This document shows positions 9,372 to 18,079 of a stretch of 53,135 bases of DNA, piece after piece. This stretch comes from Peptoniphilaceae bacterium AM52-5BH (GTDB lineage: Bacteria; Bacillota; Clostridia; Tissierellales; Peptoniphilaceae), in NCBI GenBank assembly GCA_027669155.1, contig JAQEDR010000006.1:42653-95787 (forward strand), written 5' to 3'. Below the pieces are notes generated by a model, which had not been told where the DNA came from, made no database searches, and saw nothing but the letters and a program-made list of their open reading frames with translations. The translations under genes and the position numbers were made by a program. Positions within the stretch are counted from its first letter, which is position 1; each line of letters opens with the position of its first letter.

Positions 9372-10750
9372 TAGAAAGAAGTCTTGGCGACATCGCCAAA
9401 ATGATCGGCGGAGAAATCTCAGATGAAAAATATTCAGATCTTTTGATTAAGGGAGTATCTTCTGATTCTAGAACAATCCAAGAAGGAAATCTCTACATTC
9501 CCCTAATCGGAGAAGTCTTTGATGGAAGACTTTTTATCAAAGAATGTGAGGATAAGGGAGCCATTGCCTTTCTCGCAGATCATGATTGTAAGATAAAAAA
9601 TAACATATCCATCCCTTATATAAGGGTTGAAGATACCTTAAAAGCCCTCCAAGATTTGGCAAGAGCCTATAGGGCTGAGCTAAAAGATACCAAAGTCATT
9701 GGCATAACAGGATCAAATGGAAAGACAACTACCAAGGACCTCCTCTATGAAGTCCTCAAGGAAAAGTACAAGGTCCAGAAAACCATAGGAAATCTCAATA
9801 ATGAAATAGGAGTTCCTAAAACTATCCTAAGCCTTGAAGAAGATACAGATATCGCTATAGTAGAGATGGGAACAGATAGCTTCGGAGATATATCTCTTAC
9901 CACTAGCATTTCAAAACCAGATATAGCAATTATTACCAATATCGGAGATAGTCACCTAGAAAATCTCAAGACTAAGGAAGGAATCCTAAAGGCTAAGATG
10001 GAAATCGTAGAAGGCCTAAGCCCAGAAGGATATTTCATCTACAATGGTGACGATCCTACTATGAAAAAGGAAATCTCCACCTATGAAGTAAAACAAAAAA
10101 TCATATCTTTTGGAGAAGAGGATGAAAATGACTTTGTAGTAAAAGCTTCTGGTGATAATAAAGGTAAGGTAAGCTTTTCTCATGATGGAGAAACTTATAC
10201 CATTCCCCTACTTGGTAGCCACAATATCTACAACGGTGGAGTGACAGTTCTAGTCTCTAGCCTTCTTGGTCTAAGCAATGATCAGATCAAAAAGGGACTT
10301 TCTGAAGTAACTCCTGCCAATAATAGGTCAAGGATGATAGAATTCGAAGGCTTTGATGTCTTGGATGACTGCTATAAGTCAAATCCTCAATCCCTAAGAA
10401 GTGGACTTGAGACAACTAAGCTTCTAGGAGGCTACGACAGTAAAATCCTCGTGCTCGGCGATATGTTAGAGCTTGGAGAAACTGAAAATGACCTTCACTA
10501 CCAAGTAGGTAGAGAAATCGACCCAAAGGATATCGACTATTGTCTTTTCTTTGGAAGTCTTTCTAAGCATATGTATGAGGGAGCCTTAGAGAACTTCTCA
10601 AAGGATAGGATCTACCACTTTACCAGCAAAAATGATCTCATAGACAAACTAAAATCCCTCATCACTAAGTCTTCTCTTGTTTTTGTCAAAGGAAGCCATG
10701 GCATGCACATGGAAGAAATTATAGAAAGTATAAGCAAGTTAAAATTATAG
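9368..10750 (+). CDS. murF: UDP-N-acetylmuramoyl-tripeptide--D-alanyl-D-alanine ligase
   Basis: A 460-aa Mur ligase that adds the Ddl product D-Ala-D-Ala to UDP-MurNAc-tripeptide in the cytoplasm. The N-terminal substrate domain contains GVSSDSRTIQEGNLYIPL, the ATP-binding loop is GITGSNGKTTTK (about residues 112-123), and the central and C-terminal domains show TNIGDSHLENL, NNRSRM and LDDCYKSNPQS. I place the start at ATG 9368, which overlaps ddl by 4 nt and has AAAGGTGG about 7 nt upstream. A GTG at 9359 would add three residues but lies inside that ribosome site. Confidence 0.95.
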   Translation: MIERSLGDIAKMIGGEISDEKYSDLLIKGVSSDSRTIQEGNLYIPLIGEVFDGRLFIKECEDKGAIAFLADHDCKIKNNISIPYIRVEDTLKALQDLARAYRAELKDTKVIGITGSNGKTTTKDLLYEVLKEKYKVQKTIGNLNNEIGVPKTILSLEEDTDIAIVEMGTDSFGDISLTTSISKPDIAIITNIGDSHLENLKTKEGILKAKMEIVEGLSPEGYFIYNGDDPTMKKEISTYEVKQKIISFGEEDENDFVVKASGDNKGKVSFSHDGETYTIPLLGSHNIYNGGVTVLVSSLLGLSNDQIKKGLSEVTPANNRSRMIEFEGFDVLDDCYKSNPQSLRSGLETTKLLGGYDSKILVLGDMLELGETENDLHYQVGREIDPKDIDYCLFFGSLSKHMYEGALENFSKDRIYHFTSKNDLIDKLKSLITKSSLVFVKGSHGMHMEEIIESISKLKL

Positions 10751-10795
10751 GAAAAAATTAGAAAAGAATTAGAAAAGAAAGGAAAAGGAAGAATA

Positions 10796-11728
10796 ATGAT
10801 TTATACCGTAACCCTAAATCCATCAATTGATTTATTTGTTGAGCTCAAAAATCTCAATCTCGGTGGACAAAACAACATCGTCCAAGAAAGATCCATCCCA
10901 GGGGGAAAGGCCCTAAACGTATCAAGGATTCTCTCTTCTCTAAGAATCCCAACCATAGCTACAGGTTTTGTCGGAGGCTTTCAAGGAGAATTTATCAAAG
11001 ATTGGCTAACAAACGAAAATATTAGTACTAACTTCGTAAAGATGGATAATCACAACAGAACTAATATCAAACTTTTCGAAAACAATCAAGAAACTATGAT
11101 CAACTTCCCAGGACCAACCATCAAAAGCGAGGAAGTAGACGAATTAGTTTATTATCTATCAAGAGTAAGAGAAGGAGATACCATAATCTTCGGTGGATCA
11201 GTTCCTCCAATGGAAGATGGACTCGATAACGACATCTACACCAGACTCGTATCAGTAGCCACGGCCAACGGAGCAGACTTCGTAGCAGACGTACCTGCAA
11301 GATACCTACTCGACATGGTCAAGGAAAAACCAATCCTCGTTAAGCCAAACGGTGAAGATATAGAAGAAATATTCAATGTAAGAATTGAAGATAAAAAAGA
11401 CTTCATCCCTTACGGCAAAAAGCTCGTAAATATGGGAGCCAAATACGTAATAATCTCCTATGGTGCGAGTGGATCAATGTTCTTTGTGGGAGATGATGTC
11501 TACGAATCAACTCCAGTAAAAGATGATAATGAAATAATAAACACTGTTGCCTGTAGGGATGCCATGATAGGAGGCTTCGTAGGAACTATGGTTCGTGATG
11601 GCGACCCAGTAGAATCATACAAGGTCTCAGTTGCCAGTGCCTCTGCCACAGCAAGAGTCCTAGACCTCCCTTCAAGAGAAGAAATCATGACAATGCTTCC
11701 TCTTGTCAATGTTGAAAAAATTGGATAA
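10796..11728 (+). CDS. PfkB-family sugar-phosphate kinase (1-phosphofructokinase/tagatose-6-phosphate kinase type) with an altered anion-hole motif
   Basis: A 310-aa ribokinase-fold protein. MIYTVTLNPSID, PGGKALNVSRIL, FGGSVP and LVKPNGEDIEEIF identify the FruK/LacC branch, which phosphorylates a sugar phosphate with ATP. The usual C-terminal GAGDS motif, whose Asp is the catalytic base and whose glycines form the anion hole, reads ACRDAMIGGF here: the Asp is kept but both glycines and the Ser are changed. The ATP-side VIISYGASGSMFF is also unusual. It may be weakened or have another substrate. The gene lies 45 nt after murF behind a GGAAAAGGAAG site and ends at a strong hairpin. There is no adjacent PTS gene to indicate fructose. 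Confidence 0.85.
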   Translation: MIYTVTLNPSIDLFVELKNLNLGGQNNIVQERSIPGGKALNVSRILSSLRIPTIATGFVGGFQGEFIKDWLTNENISTNFVKMDNHNRTNIKLFENNQETMINFPGPTIKSEEVDELVYYLSRVREGDTIIFGGSVPPMEDGLDNDIYTRLVSVATANGADFVADVPARYLLDMVKEKPILVKPNGEDIEEIFNVRIEDKKDFIPYGKKLVNMGAKYVIISYGASGSMFFVGDDVYESTPVKDDNEIINTVACRDAMIGGFVGTMVRDGDPVESYKVSVASASATARVLDLPSREEIMTMLPLVNVEKIG

Positions 11729-11734
11729 AAAAAC

Positions 11735-11781
11735 AAAAGCCTAATTAGTTGAGAGGAAATCCTCTCCTAATTAAGCTTTTT
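11735..11781. terminator. Bidirectional terminator between convergent genes
   Basis: A long stem, AGCCTAATTAG...GAGAGG-AAAT-CCTCTC...CTAATTAAGCT, has A-runs before and T-runs after, so it can serve both the kinase gene (plus) and the HAD gene (minus). The last codons of the HAD gene lie within it. Confidence 0.85.
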
Positions 11782-12471
11782 TTGAAATTCATCTATATTC
11801 TCTATCAATTCTCTTATCCCTTCGACTGTAAAGTTCACAGCATCAAGCACTTCTTTTTCCTCCACATAGTTTAGGCTAAAGGATAGTCTTGTTTGCTCTA
11901 GAAATGATATGTCGTTGAAGTCATCTCCTATTGCTATTATTTCCTTATGAAATCCATAGAAGTCCTTGATAAATTCTATGCCGGTTTGCTTGCTGACAGC
12001 TGAGTTTATGACATCTGTAACTCCAATTGACTTGTGGAAGGAGAGGTCTTCTTGGAAGGGGTTTTCTAGCATATTATCTGAGTATATTGCAAGAGATAGG
12101 ATTTCTTCGCCTTCTCTTAAGTCGGCTATCTTTTCTACTGCCCTGTCCTTATCTGTAAAAATCCTACTCGGGAATTTTCTTCCGTAAAAGTCTATTACAT
12201 CCCTAATTTTATCCTTGTCTAGTGAATATTTTAAAATTTCCGTCATACCCTTGCCGTTTTTTACAAAAATATGGGCCCCGTTGTTGGCTATGACAAAATC
12301 TGGATCTATCTTTCCTTCTATTAAGACAAAGAGAGAATGGTAGGTCCTACCTGTTACAATGCCAAAGAGATTCCCCTTATCTTGGAAATCTCTTATGGCC
12401 TTTATATCTTCTGTTTTGATTTTCTCATCTATGAAAATCGTCCCGTCAAAGTCAGATGCTATTAACTTCAT
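11767..12471 (-). CDS. HAD-superfamily hydrolase (Cof-type phosphatase)
   Basis: A 234-aa Cof-type HAD phosphatase. Motif I DFDGTIF (residues 8-14) provides the nucleophile and acid/base aspartates, motif II is VTGRT, and motif IV is GDDFNDISFLE. Such enzymes dephosphorylate sugar phosphates, FMN or similar metabolites; the substrate cannot be read from the sequence. The ATG overlaps the stop of the dCMP deaminase gene (ATGA), so the two are coupled. The stop codon lies inside the shared terminator. Confidence 0.9.
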   Translation of the reverse strand: MKLIASDFDGTIFIDEKIKTEDIKAIRDFQDKGNLFGIVTGRTYHSLFVLIEGKIDPDFVIANNGAHIFVKNGKGMTEILKYSLDKDKIRDVIDFYGRKFPSRIFTDKDRAVEKIADLREGEEILSLAIYSDNMLENPFQEDLSFHKSIGVTDVINSAVSKQTGIEFIKDFYGFHKEIIAIGDDFNDISFLEQTRLSFSLNYVEEKEVLDAVNFTVEGIRELIENIDEFQKKLN

Positions 12472-12914
12472 TTGTCTTCACTTATTTCTATCTGCTCAAA
12501 GCTAATATTGTTTCTTTCGAGAAGCTCGACAGCATAGTCGTCCATCCTATAAGCTGTTTCGTAATAGATTTTCTTAATTCCTGCTTGGATTAGGGACTTG
12601 GTGCAGTTAAGGCAAGGAAAATGAGTCACATAGCAAATGGTGTTTTTGGTAGCTATGCCTTCCTTTGCACAATATAGTATGGCGTTCATCTCGGCATGGA
12701 TTGTGGCTATACAATGCCCATCTCTCATGGTGTGGCCCACCTCATCGCAATGGGGGTTTCCCTTGATTGATCCGTTGTAGCCCGTAGAAACTATCCTATT
12801 TTCTTCATTTACCAAAACGCAACCCACATAGGCCCTATCACAAGTTCCACGTCTTGCGACAGTCTTTGCAAGTTTCATAAAATATTCTTCCCAACTAAGT
12901 CTATCTTTTGCCAT
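12468..12914 (-). CDS. dCMP deaminase (ComEB-type)
   Basis: A 148-aa zinc-dependent deaminase that converts dCMP to dUMP and supplies dTMP synthesis. The zinc and proton-shuttle signature is HAEMNAI, with the cysteine pair in PCLNC. The N-terminal SWEEYFMKLAKTVARRGTCDRAYVGCVLV is typical of this family, and TGYNGS is the substrate loop. The start has AGGAG upstream. It sits 9 nt after the ABC permease gene and may be read from the same transcript, although the functions are unrelated. Confidence 0.93.
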   Translation of the reverse strand: MAKDRLSWEEYFMKLAKTVARRGTCDRAYVGCVLVNEENRIVSTGYNGSIKGNPHCDEVGHTMRDGHCIATIHAEMNAILYCAKEGIATKNTICYVTHFPCLNCTKSLIQAGIKKIYYETAYRMDDYAVELLERNNISFEQIEISEDK

Positions 12915-12923
12915 ATTTTCTCC

Positions 12924-14165
12924 TTAAAATTTAAGTCTTATCTCAAATAGCATATCAAAGAATTTGTAACTTAGCAATAAGGCAAGGACAAATATTATCA
13001 TCACAAGGAAACTTGTATCTACAAACACACTAGCAAGAAGTGAGGTCATGAGATTGGCTAGGGTAAGGGTCGCAATAAGCTTACAAAATACGCTTACTTT
13101 TTTGTTTACTATCATATAGCCACTTCTTTCGCTAGTTTGATTCTTGCTCAGATATAGGGCGAGGCAAAATATCAGAGCTGCCACAAGGACAAAGGCAAGG
13201 ATGGTCCTTATATCTTCTACATCAATATAGACAATAGATAGGAGAGTTTTTATGAAAGGATGAAGTCCTTCTTCAAAACTTGCCATCGCACTATAAAACT
13301 TATCTGCCATATTTGTAGAAAATACTTGCAAGGTCATATTCAAATTCTCCCTATAGAGCTCAAAGCCTGCAAGAGTCATTATGAAAAGACCCATATGACC
13401 GAGGAAATTACCTGCTATAAAACCTAAGGAAGTAGAGATTATACTCGTCCCAAGGAAAATCAGGATATTTCTGCAAATCTGCCTTCCTATAAGAGGAAAA
13501 CTTAAAACTTGTCCAAAGGCTGAAGTCTTTAAGATAAAGGCAAGAACGATGGCATTTATAGCAAAAATTACCAGGCCAAAGAGAAATACAATCCCTATTT
13601 TCATTAGTAATTCATCTTTCTTCTTCCAAGGCATAAGTCTAGTAAAATCATAAATCGCAGAAGACTGCTCAAGACTTGTAAGACTTAGGCCGAAAAACCC
13701 CATAAAGATCACTATAGGAAAGATCAAGGCCTGATAATAACTAGATCCATCAAATTTCCCTTCATCAAATTGCTCAAGATAAGTCTTGATGCTGTTGTAG
13801 ATGTAATGGGCATCATATCCCCCATTTTTACTTAGCCTTTCAAAGTAATCATCCTGAACCTCGCCAGGGACATCTAGGCTATACACTTCATCAAAGTCTC
13901 GGAGCTTATACTTTTCCTTATACTTTAGAAGTTCAATTTCTATCTGGTCTAAGCTTTCTTCATTGATATTTATATCTTTATCCTGCCCCTTTCCATATAA
14001 ATCTTCTCTCATGCTTAAAACATTATAAGTAAAATTATCATAGGCATTTCTGATAGTATTTTGATTAGATATCCCAACTGCCATGGTACAAAATACCGTA
14101 ACCAAGATAAGCCAAATAGAGAATCTCTTCCAGGTAAATTTAATTAAATTCTTAAAATTACGCAT
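12924..14165 (-). CDS. ABC-2-type transporter permease, YtrABC-like operon
   Basis: A 413-aa integral membrane protein. One membrane segment near residue 20 is followed by a charged extracellular region (about 45-140) and then six or so helices. No catalytic motif is visible. The start ATG overlaps the ATPase gene by 8 nt, so it is surely the partner permease. The third gene of this run encodes a YtrA-type GntR repressor. In related systems such transporters respond to antibiotics acting on lipid II or export lipids or peptides; the cargo here is unknown. Confidence 0.85.
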   Translation of the reverse strand: MRNFKNLIKFTWKRFSIWLILVTVFCTMAVGISNQNTIRNAYDNFTYNVLSMREDLYGKGQDKDININEESLDQIEIELLKYKEKYKLRDFDEVYSLDVPGEVQDDYFERLSKNGGYDAHYIYNSIKTYLEQFDEGKFDGSSYYQALIFPIVIFMGFFGLSLTSLEQSSAIYDFTRLMPWKKKDELLMKIGIVFLFGLVIFAINAIVLAFILKTSAFGQVLSFPLIGRQICRNILIFLGTSIISTSLGFIAGNFLGHMGLFIMTLAGFELYRENLNMTLQVFSTNMADKFYSAMASFEEGLHPFIKTLLSIVYIDVEDIRTILAFVLVAALIFCLALYLSKNQTSERSGYMIVNKKVSVFCKLIATLTLANLMTSLLASVFVDTSFLVMIIFVLALLLSYKFFDMLFEIRLKF

Positions 14166-15027
14166 CTTCTCGGCCCCTTTCTAGGTAGAAATAATCCTCA
14201 ATCTTAGGAGTTAGGATATCATATTGGGCTATATCCTCCCTATTTAAGATTTCTTCTACTTCCTTTTCACTTGCATTTACAAGAATTGTCGCAACTCTTC
14301 CAATTTTATTAACGAGAATCATCCTCCTATCGAGATTACTAGGCACCTGATCCTTAAAGACAAGTTGGATTTTCCTTAATTGATTGATCCTTTCATCAGA
14401 GGTATCTATGAGTTTGCCATCTTTGGTTAGATAGAAGATATAATCTGATATTCCAGAAAGCTGGTCGAGCTCGTGGCTTGAGGCAAATACTGCCTTGCCG
14501 GAATCCTTGGCGTCTATTAGATATGATAGGATTTCCTTTTTGTTTAGAACATCCATCCCATCAAGGATTTCATCGATTAGAAGAATTTTCGCCCCACTTG
14601 CAAGAATTGTAATAAGACCTAGGATATTCTTCTGCCCCTTGGAGAAATTCCTTACGTTTTTGTCTGGGTCAATCTTTTGTCTTTTGATTTCCTCAAAGAA
14701 GAAAGTTTCGTCGAAGTCTTCATAAATAACTTTGAAAAAGCCCGGAACATGCTTTACCTTGTAGTAGTTAAAATAGTCAAAGCTATCAGGCAAGAAGGCG
14801 ATGTTCTTAATAAGACTTGGATTTTCCCTAAGATCCTTATCATCAAGGCTAAAGCTTCCACCATCCATGTCATAAATCCCACACAAAGACTTAAGAAGGG
14901 TGGTCTTACCCGAACCATTGCGGCCGACAAGTCCTGTAATCATTCCTTCCTTTAAGTCAAAGGAAATATTATCTAAGACTTTCTTTTCATCAAAGGCCTT
15001 ACTTATTTTCTCTGCCCTTATCCTCAT
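14158..15027 (-). CDS. ABC transporter ATP-binding protein, YtrABC-like operon
   Basis: A 289-aa ATPase driving the adjacent permease. Walker A is GRNGSGKTT, the signature is FSKGQKN (a variant of LSGGQ, as in YtrB/BcrA types), and Walker B ILLIDEILDGMD is followed by ASSHELDQL. I start at ATG 15025-15027 with AAAGGAG upstream; an earlier ATG at 15078 has no ribosome site and would add 17 residues that fit poorly. It overlaps the end of the GntR gene by 29 nt. The C-terminal 90 residues form the usual extra domain. Confidence 0.92.
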   Translation of the reverse strand: MRIRAEKISKAFDEKKVLDNISFDLKEGMITGLVGRNGSGKTTLLKSLCGIYDMDGGSFSLDDKDLRENPSLIKNIAFLPDSFDYFNYYKVKHVPGFFKVIYEDFDETFFFEEIKRQKIDPDKNVRNFSKGQKNILGLITILASGAKILLIDEILDGMDVLNKKEILSYLIDAKDSGKAVFASSHELDQLSGISDYIFYLTKDGKLIDTSDERINQLRKIQLVFKDQVPSNLDRRMILVNKIGRVATILVNASEKEVEEILNREDIAQYDILTPKIEDYFYLERGREDA

Positions 15028-15391
15028 ACAAACTCCTTTCTGTCTCGTCGAAAATCTCGAGTATTTCTTCCCTAGCAAAGCCTAAAAATATAGCCTTGGT
15101 GAAATCATCTTTGAGATTTTTCGTAAATTCGTCTTTGTTAGTATCAATCTTACTCTGATCGATTCGGATAAAAGTCCCTATGCCAGGCCTTGTTTCTATA
15201 AGTCCTAGTCTGTCAAGTTCCTTGAAGGCCTTGGAGACGGTCGTCTGATTGATGGACAGACTCTTCGATAGCTCTCTTACAGAAGGGAACTTATCCCCAT
15301 CCTTAAGTAAGCCTGTCGCAATATAAAGCTTGGTCTCATCAACGATTTGCATATACAAAGGGACTTCCGACTTAAAATTTAAATTAAACAT
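14999..15391 (-). CDS. GntR-family regulator, YtrA subfamily
   Basis: A 130-aa repressor. Residues about 10-72 are a winged helix-turn-helix (PLYMQIVDETKLYIATGLL, KFPSVRELSKSLSINQTTVS, LGLIETRPGIGTFI), and the rest is the short helical dimerisation tail that marks the YtrA group, which lacks a ligand domain. It is the first gene of the GntR-ATPase-permease operon. A good promoter and an imperfect dyad over the start of transcription lie directly upstream, consistent with autoregulation. Confidence 0.92.
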   Translation of the reverse strand: MFNLNFKSEVPLYMQIVDETKLYIATGLLKDGDKFPSVRELSKSLSINQTTVSKAFKELDRLGLIETRPGIGTFIRIDQSKIDTNKDEFTKNLKDDFTKAIFLGFAREEILEIFDETERSLYEDKGRENK

Positions 15392-15406
15392 AAAACCTCC
15401 CTTCTG

Positions 15407-15467
15407 GTGTTATGCCATATACCATACACTGTTAATAATATTATATCAGGGACTTTGATTTTTGCAA
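15407..15467 (-). promoter_or_regulatory. Promoter and operator-like dyad of the GntR/ABC operon
   Basis: On the minus strand TTGCAA (15462-15467), a 16-nt spacer and TATAAT (15440-15445) form a good promoter. Just downstream, GTGTATG at 15423-15429 and CATAACAC at 15407-15414 form an imperfect inverted repeat around the expected transcript start. That is where a GntR repressor would block RNA polymerase. Confidence 0.75.
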
Positions 15468-15483
15468 GAGCAATTAAAAATTT

Positions 15484-15512
15484 CCAGCAAAAAAACTTCC
15501 CGAAGGAAGTTT
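15484..15512 (-). terminator. Terminator of the cardiolipin synthase gene
   Basis: On the minus strand AAACTTCC-TTCG-GGAAGTTT is followed by more T. The stable UUCG tetraloop and T-run make a convincing intrinsic terminator about 120 nt after the stop codon. Confidence 0.85.
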
Positions 15513-15631
15513 TAATATTTATATAAGTTTTATCTCTTAAATTTACAGGAAAACTTGCGATTTAAGATAGAAATTCAAGCTCCTATTTCTACTACTTTTC
15601 CAAATGAAATAATATACTTTCTTTAATCCGC

Positions 15632-17224
15632 CTACATCAAGACAGCGAAAGGCTTTATCAATTTAGAGAATATCTTAGAGCTTAGTTTGATATTTTCAAC
15701 ATCTTCCATATTTACTTCTTGACCTATTTCAAAAAATATATCGAAGTCATTTTTAATCTCAACTAGGCTGTTTGACTTATACATGTATAGGCCGCACTCA
15801 AAGTTTTGGTAGAGGGCTCTGTAGTCTAGGTTGACCGTTCCTACAAAGCCAACCTTGCCATCAGCAAGCCAGGTCTTGGAGTGGACGAAGCCTGGAGTAT
15901 ATTCGAAAATCCTCACTCCTGCTTCTATAAATTCCTTGTAGTGGTCCTTAGCTAGGGCGAAGGCTACCTTCTTGTCTGGTATATGTGGCAGGCAGATCCT
16001 TACATCAAGGCCCGACTTTGAGGCAAGCTTTATCGCATTTCTAATCTCTTCATCTACTATTAAATAAGGACTCATGAGATAGACGTATTTTTTGGCCTTG
16101 TTTATAGTATCAAGGAGGACGTTTTTGGATATGGTTTCATCGTCAAGAGGATTGTCGGCGAAAGGAATATAAAAGCCACTAGCCTCTGTGTCCGGATATT
16201 TCTTAAGGTAAGGGCTATAGTCTTCTGGCTTATTATCAAGGGAGAACCACATATTTAGAAACATTATGGTAAAACTTTTGACAGCACTGCCCTTAATTCT
16301 TACACCGCAATCCTTCCAATGACCAAATCTCTCGAACACATTTATGTACTCGTCAGATAGGTTGATTCCTCCAGTGTAGGCGACTTTTCCATCTACCACC
16401 ATGACCTTCCTGTGATCTCTGTTGTTCTGATAGGTCGATACTATAGGATACATCTTAGAAAAGACCCTACATTCTATGCCCAAGCTTTCCATCTCTTGGA
16501 CAAAGTCCGACCTTACTCTCGTTATGAGATTGGATCCATCTATAAGTAGCCTTACTTTAACTCCTTCCTTGGCCTTTTTTACAAGCTCTTCTAGGATTGT
16601 CCCCCACATATAGCCATAATCGATTATGAAAAACTCCATAAAGATAAACTCTTCCGCACTTTTCACGTCGCTTAGCATGGCCTCGAACATGTCATCTCCC
16701 ACCTTAAAGTAAGTAGAAGATGTGTCCTTGTAGGTTGGAAAGCCCCCCACGTCGTCCAAGTATTTGGCTATTGGATAAAATCTCCTTTCCCTATCCTCAA
16801 TTTTTTCGTAAAGATCCTTATCCTTTTGGATATATTTTCTAGAATCCTTATCAAGGCTTATTACCTTCCTCTGCTCTCTCTTATAACCAATCGAATAATG
16901 GCTTACAAGAAAGGCGATGATGCCAAAGGTTGGAACGATAGCAATGAGCATAAACCAAGACAATTTGTTGGCGTTTGATACCTTTTTCATATTGAGGATT
17001 ATAAGCATCATTATAAACTTAGATAGGGTGTCTCCTCCCATTATGTAAGTAAAATCTATCTTAGAATTATAATAGAAATAAATCATCAAAATAAGCTGGA
17101 GGATTACCAAAAAGGCAAATAATCCCGCTCGTGAAAATATCAAACTACCCAAACCCTTCTTGGTTTGCTTAACGTATTTGTTTTCATTGATTTTCTTAAT
17201 GATATTTTTATTGAATTTATACAT
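15632..17224 (-). CDS. cls: Cardiolipin synthase
   Basis: A 530-aa membrane phospholipase-D-family enzyme that condenses two phosphatidylglycerols to cardiolipin and glycerol. The N-terminal part has three hydrophobic segments (about residues 30-55, 62-80 and 88-110). The two HKD motifs are complete: HRKVMVVDGKVAYTGGIN and HSKTWLADGKVGFVGTVN. Typical flanks MEFFIIDYG and YLMSPYLIVD are also present. The length is slightly above the usual 480-510. Transcription is single-gene, with divergent pdx-like kinase upstream and its own terminator. Confidence 0.95.
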   Translation of the reverse strand: MYKFNKNIIKKINENKYVKQTKKGLGSLIFSRAGLFAFLVILQLILMIYFYYNSKIDFTYIMGGDTLSKFIMMLIILNMKKVSNANKLSWFMLIAIVPTFGIIAFLVSHYSIGYKREQRKVISLDKDSRKYIQKDKDLYEKIEDRERRFYPIAKYLDDVGGFPTYKDTSSTYFKVGDDMFEAMLSDVKSAEEFIFMEFFIIDYGYMWGTILEELVKKAKEGVKVRLLIDGSNLITRVRSDFVQEMESLGIECRVFSKMYPIVSTYQNNRDHRKVMVVDGKVAYTGGINLSDEYINVFERFGHWKDCGVRIKGSAVKSFTIMFLNMWFSLDNKPEDYSPYLKKYPDTEASGFYIPFADNPLDDETISKNVLLDTINKAKKYVYLMSPYLIVDEEIRNAIKLASKSGLDVRICLPHIPDKKVAFALAKDHYKEFIEAGVRIFEYTPGFVHSKTWLADGKVGFVGTVNLDYRALYQNFECGLYMYKSNSLVEIKNDFDIFFEIGQEVNMEDVENIKLSSKIFSKLIKPFAVLM

Positions 17225-17269
17225 AGCCTTATTATATCACTTTATCCCTCCCACTTGCAATATCATAGC

Positions 17270-17297
17270 TTGACATAAGTCTTTAAATTCATAAGAT
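17270..17297 (+). promoter_or_regulatory. Promoter of the pyridoxal kinase-like/MATE operon
   Basis: TTGACA (17270-17275), a 16-nt spacer and TAAGAT (17292-17297), 20 nt before the kinase start codon. Confidence 0.65.
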
Positions 17298-17317
17298 ATA
17301 AGGTGAGGTGAAATGAG

Positions 17318-18070
17318 ATGAAAAATATATTAATAATAAATGATTTCGTTTCCCTAGGAAAAATTGCCGGAAAGATGATGGAAACTGTCCTATCCTACAA
17401 GGGACACAATACTTTCTTTCTTCCAACTGCCCTTATTGCAAACAACTTCTCCTACGGGAAAAATGCCATATTAGATACAACTGACTACTTAAGAGACACC
17501 CTAAGAAACTGGGAAGAGATAGGCTTTGAGTTTGACCTTATCTCTATCGGATATATCCACAACACTGAGCAAAGAGATATAATCTATGATTATGTAAAAA
17601 ACTTAGACTACAAGGCGACTGTCCTCTTTGACCCAATCATGGGAGATGAGGGGTCCCTTTACCCAACTCTTGATGAGACAATGCTTGATAACTACAAATC
17701 CTTACTCGATATTTCAGATATCATAAGTCCAAATGCCACAGAGGCTAAGTTTCTTGATATAGACTACGAGGATTTTGTAAGCAAAGGAAAAAAATATCTT
17801 ATAACTTCTATAGAAGAAGACGGGAAATATTTCGTAAAAGGATACGATGAGGGTGAATTTAAAGTTCCTTTCGACAAACTTCCCAAAAGACTTACAGGAA
17901 CGGGAGACCTCTTCGATGGGCTCTTCATAGCCTACTTCCTAGATGGCTACTCAATCGAAAAATCTTGCCAAAAGACAGTCGATATAATATACAAAATCTA
18001 TAGTGATGTTATCAAATACTCTACAAATGAAAATATAAATATCGAAAGATATCTGGACCTAATAGACTGA
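17318..18070 (+). CDS. Pyridoxal/pyridoxamine kinase-like protein
   Basis: A 250-aa ribokinase-fold enzyme. ILIINDFVSLGKIAG at the start, the VLFDPIMGDEGSLYPTLD segment, SPNATEA and the anion-hole GTGDLFDG are typical of pyridoxal, pyridoxine and hydroxymethylpyrimidine kinases, which make the B6 cofactor precursor with ATP. ISPNATEAKFL resembles the PdxK/PdxY substrate-side loop. Vitamin B6 salvage is the likely role, but substrate cannot be settled from motifs. It is 9 nt from the MATE gene, which it probably shares a transcript with. Confidence 0.85.
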   Translation: MKNILIINDFVSLGKIAGKMMETVLSYKGHNTFFLPTALIANNFSYGKNAILDTTDYLRDTLRNWEEIGFEFDLISIGYIHNTEQRDIIYDYVKNLDYKATVLFDPIMGDEGSLYPTLDETMLDNYKSLLDISDIISPNATEAKFLDIDYEDFVSKGKKYLITSIEEDGKYFVKGYDEGEFKVPFDKLPKRLTGTGDLFDGLFIAYFLDGYSIEKSCQKTVDIIYKIYSDVIKYSTNENINIERYLDLID

Positions 18071-18079
18071 GGGGGATTC

